From contig CBFHGY010000045.1 in assembly GCA_965655465.1 (NCBI GenBank), positions 1 to 17,662 on the forward strand: a stretch of 17,662 nucleotides of DNA, read 5' to 3'. The position numbers and the translations under genes were made by a program. This document shows positions 13,992-17,662 of the stretch, one piece after another. Position 1 is the stretch's first letter. Every line of letters starts with the position of its first letter. Under the pieces are notes generated by a model. It worked only from the letters and a program-made list of their open reading frames with translations. It did not search any database and was not told the DNA's origin. This DNA is from VMCP01 sp965655465. Its GTDB lineage: Bacteria > Bacteroidota > Bacteroidia > NS11-12g > UBA955.

Positions 13992-14315
13992 TTAGTTAAT
14001 AAAATCACCAGTTTTCTTAGCAACGCGTTGTAGTTTTCCTTTTTCATTTTCTTTACGACCGATGCGAGTGGGAGTACCATTCACAGTTACCATAAGCTTT
14101 GAAATATGAATAGGAGCTTCGATTTTATCAATGCTACCTGCTGTATTTTGAGCTGTAGGTTTACGGTGTTTAGTTACGATATTAACGCCCTCAACGATGG
14201 CACGAAGTTTTTCAGGATACACCGTCAATACACGACCTGTTTTTCCTTTATCATCACCGGAGATAATCGTCACGATATCTCCTTTTTTGATATGTAATTT
14301 TTGTCTGTTAGCCAT
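13992..14315 (-). CDS. rplX: 50S ribosomal protein L24
   Basis: L24 is an assembly initiator that binds the 5' part of 23S rRNA near the tunnel exit. The 107-residue product has the KOW motif KKGDIVTIISGDDKGKTGRV (10-29), then EGVNIVTKHRKPT (42-54) and EAPIHISK (66-73). It lies between rplN (7 nt upstream) and rplE (8 nt downstream). Length and motifs are normal. Confidence 0.97.
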   Translation of the reverse strand: MANRQKLHIKKGDIVTIISGDDKGKTGRVLTVYPEKLRAIVEGVNIVTKHRKPTAQNTAGSIDKIEAPIHISKLMVTVNGTPTRIGRKENEKGKLQRVAKKTGDFIN

Positions 14316-14322
14316 AATCTTT

Positions 14323-14691
14323 TTATAATACTTCGGGTGCTAATGAAACAATCTTCATAAATTGCTTGTCGCGTAACTCACGTGCAACCGGTCCAAAAAT
14401 ACGGGTACCTCTTGGCTCATCGTTATTGTTCAACAACACACAGCTGTTTTCATCAAAACGAATATAAGAACCATCAGGGCGACGGATTTCTTTTTTTACA
14501 CGAACCACAACCGCTTTAGAAACCGCACCTTTTTTTACGTTTCCACCTGGAGCGGCATGTTTTACACTGACTACAATTTTATCTCCTACGCTGGCATAAC
14601 GGCGTTTTGTACCGCCTAAAACACGGATGCAAAGTACTTCTTTGGCACCACTGTTATCTGCAACTTTTAATCTACTTTCTTGTTGTACCAT
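14323..14691 (-). CDS. rplN: 50S ribosomal protein L14
   Basis: L14 is a beta-barrel protein on the subunit interface that forms intersubunit bridges and is the docking site of the silencing factor RsfS. The 122-residue product contains ADNSGAKEVLCIRVLGG (11-27) and PRGTRIFGPVARELR (93-107), ending LAPEVL. This is the canonical length. Only 2 nt separate it from rpsQ upstream. Confidence 0.98.
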   Translation of the reverse strand: MVQQESRLKVADNSGAKEVLCIRVLGGTKRRYASVGDKIVVSVKHAAPGGNVKKGAVSKAVVVRVKKEIRRPDGSYIRFDENSCVLLNNNDEPRGTRIFGPVARELRDKQFMKIVSLAPEVL

Positions 14692-14693
14692 GA

Positions 14694-14954
14694 TTACTTA
14701 GCTTTTTCAACGATTTCGACCAATCTCCAACGTTTAGATTTACTTAAAGGGCGTGTCTCCATGATGCGAACGATGTCATTTTCAGCACATTCATTTTTTT
14801 CATCATGAGCCGTAAACTTTTTCGTTTTCTTGAAGTACTTACCATATTTAGGATGCTTTACGCTACGAACTACCGCAACAACTATGGTCTTATCCATTTT
14901 GCTGCTGGTTACCGTACCGATTATCTCCTTACGAGCGTTTCTTACTGCTTCCAT
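14694..14954 (-). CDS. rpsQ: 30S ribosomal protein S17
   Basis: S17 is an OB-fold primary binder of the 16S rRNA 5' domain. The 86-residue product has GTVTSSKMDKTIVVAVVR (13-30), the HDE triplet at 50-52 and METRPLSKSKRWRL (66-79), all conserved. Spacers are 6 nt from rpmC and 2 nt to rplN. Length is normal. Confidence 0.97.
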   Translation of the reverse strand: MEAVRNARKEIIGTVTSSKMDKTIVVAVVRSVKHPKYGKYFKKTKKFTAHDEKNECAENDIVRIMETRPLSKSKRWRLVEIVEKAK

Positions 14955-14960
14955 TTATGT

Positions 14961-15194
14961 TTAATTTTCTATTTCTTGTTGATTCATAGCTGCCTTAAGC
15001 TGTGCTTCGTGGCGGCGGTTATTTAATTCCGTTAACAAACGGGCAATCTCACGACGTGTTTCACGTAATTTATGAGGTTGATCAAGAGGAGCAACAGCGT
15101 TTTGGAATTGCATTTTCTGAAAGCGAATACGCTCTTCCTTGTAACGTTCTACCAACTCTTTGTTTGGAAGTTCTTTAATTTCTGAATACTTCAT
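14961..15194 (-). CDS. rpmC: 50S ribosomal protein L29
   Basis: L29 is a small helical-hairpin protein at the polypeptide tunnel exit, where it helps dock trigger factor and SRP. The 77-residue product begins MKYSEIKELPNKELVERYKE and has the conserved second helix KLRETRREIARLLTELNNRR (42-61). About ten extra residues follow the core (E. coli L29 has 63), rich in Gln, Ala and Glu. It starts 1 nt after the rplP stop. Confidence 0.96.
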   Translation of the reverse strand: MKYSEIKELPNKELVERYKEERIRFQKMQFQNAVAPLDQPHKLRETRREIARLLTELNNRRHEAQLKAAMNQQEIEN

Positions 15195-15195
15195 T

Positions 15196-15621
15196 TTAAT
15201 CTTCTTCGTTATAATCAGGACGTACGGAGAACTTACATGCTACTGGCAATTTTTGTGCTGCCAAACGCATACCTTCTTTAGCCGTTTCTAAAGGAACACC
15301 ACCTACTTCAAACATAATGGTTCCTGGCTTTACGCGTGCAACCCAATATTCTGGAGCACCTTTACCTTTACCCATACGTACCTCTGCAGGCTTTTTAGTG
15401 ATTGGTTTATCTGGAAAGATACGAATCCACACTTGGCCTTCACGCTTTAAATAACGTGTAACCGCAATACGTGCAGATTCAATTTGACGTGACGTTATCC
15501 AGCTAGGCTCAAGTGATTTTAGACCGAAGCTACCGAATTCTATACGGTGACCACGACCCGCGATACCACGAACGCGCCCTTTCTGCTGTTTTCTATATTT
15601 GGTTCTTCTTGGACTTAACAT
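15196..15621 (-). CDS. rplP: 50S ribosomal protein L16
   Basis: L16 lies by the A site of the 50S subunit and is needed for late assembly. The 141-residue product shows PRRTKYRKQQKGR (4-16), GRGHRIEFGSFGLKSLEPSW (22-41) and RMGKGKGAPEYWVARV (82-97), the segment that approaches the A-site tRNA. The family length is about 136-144. Spacers are 9 nt from rpsC and 1 nt to rpmC. Confidence 0.98.
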   Translation of the reverse strand: MLSPRRTKYRKQQKGRVRGIAGRGHRIEFGSFGLKSLEPSWITSRQIESARIAVTRYLKREGQVWIRIFPDKPITKKPAEVRMGKGKGAPEYWVARVKPGTIMFEVGGVPLETAKEGMRLAAQKLPVACKFSVRPDYNEED

Positions 15622-15630
15622 ATCTACACA

Positions 15631-16365
15631 TTAATTATTACGACGACGTCTATCACGGCCACCACCACGGTTTGAATTTCCGCGATCGTTTCCACGTGGG
15701 CCTTTTTTATCTGATTCAGTTGATGGAGATAAATCTACTTTACCGTAAATCTCACCTCTACAAACCCAAACTTTAATACCAATCTTACCATAAACAGTTT
15801 GTGCTTCAACCAACGCATAGTCGATGTTAGAACGCAAAGTATGTAATGGAGTTCTTCCTTCCTTGTATATTTCAGAACGCGCAATCTCTGCACCATTCAA
15901 ACGACCGCTGATACGAATCTTGATTCCATCTGCACCCATTTTCATAGAGGTTTGCAACGCATTCTTAATCGCACGCTTGTATGAAAAACGATTTTCAATT
16001 TGCTGTGCAATATTTTCACCAACTAAACGTGCATCTAATTCTGGACGTTTGATTTCGTTGATATTGATTTGGATATCTTTACCCGTGATTTTTTTAATTT
16101 CCTCACGAATAGCATCCACTTCTTGACCACCTTTACCAATTACGATACCCGGTCTTGCCGTATTTATCGTTAAAGTAATGCGCTTTAATGTGCGCTCGAT
16201 GATTACTTTCGCAATTCCACCACGTGGAATACGTACGCGTAAATATTCACGGATTCTTTCGTCTTCAACTAGTTTATCTCCGTAATCATTTCCGCCATAC
16301 CAGCTAGAATCCCAACCACGGATGATTCCTAAACGTAATCCTATAGGGTTAACTTTTTGTCCCAT
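15631..16365 (-). CDS. rpsC: 30S ribosomal protein S3
   Basis: S3 lines the mRNA entry channel of the 30S head and contributes to its helicase activity. The 244-residue product has a type II KH domain with the GKGG loop at 77-80 (RPGIVIGKGGQEVDAI), then the C-terminal S3 domain including GRLNGAEIARSEIYKEGRTP. The last ~30 residues form a Gly/Arg/Asn-rich basic tail ending GRDRRRRNN. The tail is low complexity and probably disordered. It starts 1 nt after the rplV stop. Confidence 0.98.
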   Translation of the reverse strand: MGQKVNPIGLRLGIIRGWDSSWYGGNDYGDKLVEDERIREYLRVRIPRGGIAKVIIERTLKRITLTINTARPGIVIGKGGQEVDAIREEIKKITGKDIQININEIKRPELDARLVGENIAQQIENRFSYKRAIKNALQTSMKMGADGIKIRISGRLNGAEIARSEIYKEGRTPLHTLRSNIDYALVEAQTVYGKIGIKVWVCRGEIYGKVDLSPSTESDKKGPRGNDRGNSNRGGGRDRRRRNN

Positions 16366-16366
16366 T

Positions 16367-16738
16367 TTATGCTTGTTCAGTTTCGGTTTGACTTATTTTA
16401 CTATCGATAATAATAGTAATGTGATTGGATCTCTTGCGGATACGGTATCCACGGCCTTGTGGAGCTGTTCTCAAACGCTTTATGCTCATACCACCATCAA
16501 CGGTAATAGATTTAACGTATAGCTCACTGTCTTCGATGCGGCCATCAGCATTAACAACGCTCCAGTTCGAAATACCACTCTTGATGAGCTTGCTCAAAAA
16601 GATTGCATAAGAAGGACGTTGATTCCACTGAAGGATGTTTAATGCCTGCTCTACGCGTTGTCCACGAACCTGATCGGCCAATAGACGCATTTTACGTGCA
16701 GACAAAGGACAGTTTCTTAAAATTGCTTTAGCTTCCAT
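16367..16738 (-). CDS. rplV: 50S ribosomal protein L22
   Basis: L22 lines the nascent-peptide tunnel with a long beta-hairpin. The 123-residue product has CPLSARKMRLLADQVRG (10-26) and the hairpin region GGMSIKRLRTAPQGRGYRIR (82-101), whose changes in other bacteria give macrolide resistance. I see no insertion or deletion in that loop. A short acidic tail (SQTETEQA) extends it beyond the E. coli length of 110. Spacers are 5 nt from rpsS and 1 nt to rpsC. Confidence 0.97.
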   Translation of the reverse strand: MEAKAILRNCPLSARKMRLLADQVRGQRVEQALNILQWNQRPSYAIFLSKLIKSGISNWSVVNADGRIEDSELYVKSITVDGGMSIKRLRTAPQGRGYRIRKRSNHITIIIDSKISQTETEQA

Positions 16739-16743
16739 TATTA

Positions 16744-17001
16744 TTATTTACCGTGACCTTTATATGTTCTGGTGGGTGCAAACTCACCAAATTTATGTCC
16801 TACCATATTCTCAGTTACATAAACTGGAATGAATTTATTACCGTTATGAACCGCAAACGTATGTCCCACGAAGTCAGGGATGATCATTGAACGTCGTGAC
16901 CAAGTCTTAATTACAGACTTTTTGCCCGCTGTATTCATCACATCCACTTTAGACATCAATTTGATATCTACAAAGGGTCCTTTTTTAATTGATCTTGCCA
17001 T
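16744..17001 (-). CDS. rpsS: 30S ribosomal protein S19
   Basis: S19 binds 16S rRNA in the 30S head together with S13 and contacts the A-site region. The 85-residue product shows MARSIKKGPFVD, WSRRSMIIPDFVGHTFAVHN (34-53) and ENMVGHKFGEFAPTRTYKGH (64-83), the conserved core. It is slightly shorter than the E. coli protein (92) because the C-terminal tail is reduced. rplB precedes it by 19 nt. Confidence 0.98.
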   Translation of the reverse strand: MARSIKKGPFVDIKLMSKVDVMNTAGKKSVIKTWSRRSMIIPDFVGHTFAVHNGNKFIPVYVTENMVGHKFGEFAPTRTYKGHGK

Positions 17002-17020
17002 TTCCTTTTGTGCTTAGTGA

Positions 17021-17662
17021 TTATTTGTTACGTTTGGTTTTTCTCTTTTCGATGATTAAACGACTTGAGTTTTTCTTTGGAGAACGGGTTTTCTGTCCTT
17101 GTGAATAAATCAAGTTCTTAGAACGGGGTTGTCCACCTTTATTGCGGCCCTCACCACCACCCATGGGGTGATCTACTGGGTTCATTGCAGCCGGACGAAC
17201 ACGAGGACGACGGCCCAACCAACGGCTACGACCTGCCTTACCCTTTACTTCTTGTTGGTGTTCGCTATTAGAAAGAACGCCTACGGTTGCGTAGCACTCT
17301 CCTAATACAAAACGACTTTCACCGGAAGGAAGTTTCAAAGCAACATACTTTCCTTCTTTTGCCATTAACTGCGCATAAGTTCCAGCAGAACGACAAATGC
17401 GTCCACCTTGACCTGTTGCAATTCAATGTTATGAATTAAAGTACCCAGAGGCATTTCTTTCATAGGCATTGCATTACCCAAATCAGGAGATACTCCAGAA
17501 CCTTGAGCAATTACTTGTCCTACCTTGATACCTCCTGGTGCTAAAATATAGCGCTTTTCGCCATCGGTATATTCCACTAAAGAAATAAATGCTGAACGAT
17601 TAGGATCGTATTCAACGGTTTTAACTTCACCTGTAACGGTTACATTGTTACGTTTAAAATCG
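17021..17662 (-). CDS. rplB: 50S ribosomal protein L2, 5' end outside window, with an apparent one-base frameshift
   Basis: L2 binds 23S rRNA beside the peptidyl-transferase centre and is needed for subunit joining. The readable part starts at DFKRNNVTVTGEVK (window edge, about residue 66 of the family) and runs through DPNRSAFISLVEYTDGEKRY to GTLIHNIELQ. The frame then breaks near 17415. Restoring one C (minus strand CAACAGG to CAACCAGG) gives IELQPGQGGRICRSAGTYAQ and joins the C-terminal part, which carries GKAGRSRWLGRRPRVRPAAM and NPVDHPMGGGEG. As printed, the gene splits into a reading frame ending at 17365 and another starting with ATG at 17365. L2 is essential, so a sequencing or assembly error is the likely cause. 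It is the first visible gene of the super-operon. Confidence 0.95.

Noticed and set aside
17021..17577. Two separate genes in rplB, joined by a TAATG stop/start overlap at 17365
   Set aside because: Both parts are pieces of one L2 protein. The junction falls inside the conserved fold and one added base restores the family sequence, so the overlap is a by-product of the frameshift.
5832..17662. tRNA, rRNA, CRISPR array or mobile element in the super-operon
   Set aside because: No cloverleaf, repeat array, terminal inverted repeat or transposase sequence was seen; nearly all bases are coding.

Overview
This window comes from a member of the Bacteroidota, most likely an order close to Flavobacteriales. 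The evidence is the cysteine-poor L36, the S46-family dipeptidyl-peptidase (a family concentrated in Bacteroidota), Bacteroidota-type TTG / TAnnTTTG promoters, little sign of Shine-Dalgarno sequences, and carA next to eno near rplQ. Base composition is AT-rich. A 100-N scaffold gap and a single-base frameshift in an essential gene show that this is draft sequence, possibly metagenome-derived.

Layout from left to right. (1) Positions 1-1324, minus strand: the start of eno (enolase, running off the left edge) and carA (carbamoyl-phosphate synthase small subunit). (2) Positions 1609-5544: an accessory block with a minus-strand TerC-family membrane protein, then divergently a plus-strand group of S46 dipeptidyl-peptidase (DPP11-like), a single-domain rhodanese and a thioredoxin. 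The last two overlap by ATGA. (3) Positions 5616-5811: two intrinsic terminators that separate the accessory block from the ribosomal operon. (4) Positions 5832-17662, minus strand: an essentially uninterrupted S10/spc/alpha super-operon. Read in its own direction it is rplB (5' end outside the window), rpsS, rplV, rpsC, rplP, rpmC, rpsQ, rplN, rplX, rplE, rpsN, rpsH, rplF, rplR, rpsE, rpmD, rplO, secY, infA, rpmJ, rpsM, rpsK, rpsD, rpoA, rplQ. Most spacers are 1-30 nt. rpmD (59 aa) and rpmJ (38 aa) are short but clear.

The super-operon supplies ribosomal proteins, initiation factor IF-1, the SecY translocon channel and the RNA polymerase alpha subunit. A well-formed promoter (TTG-N19-TATTTTTG) overlaps the end of secY and could drive infA-rplQ separately. 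It ends at a perfect GC-rich palindrome 20 nt after rplQ.

I see no undescribed system. The observations most worth checking are: the secY gap, which homology says hides about one nucleotide rather than 100; a one-base deletion in rplB; the internal infA promoter; the crowded divergent promoter between terC and the peptidase; and the peptidase/rhodanese/thioredoxin block lying between rplQ and carA.
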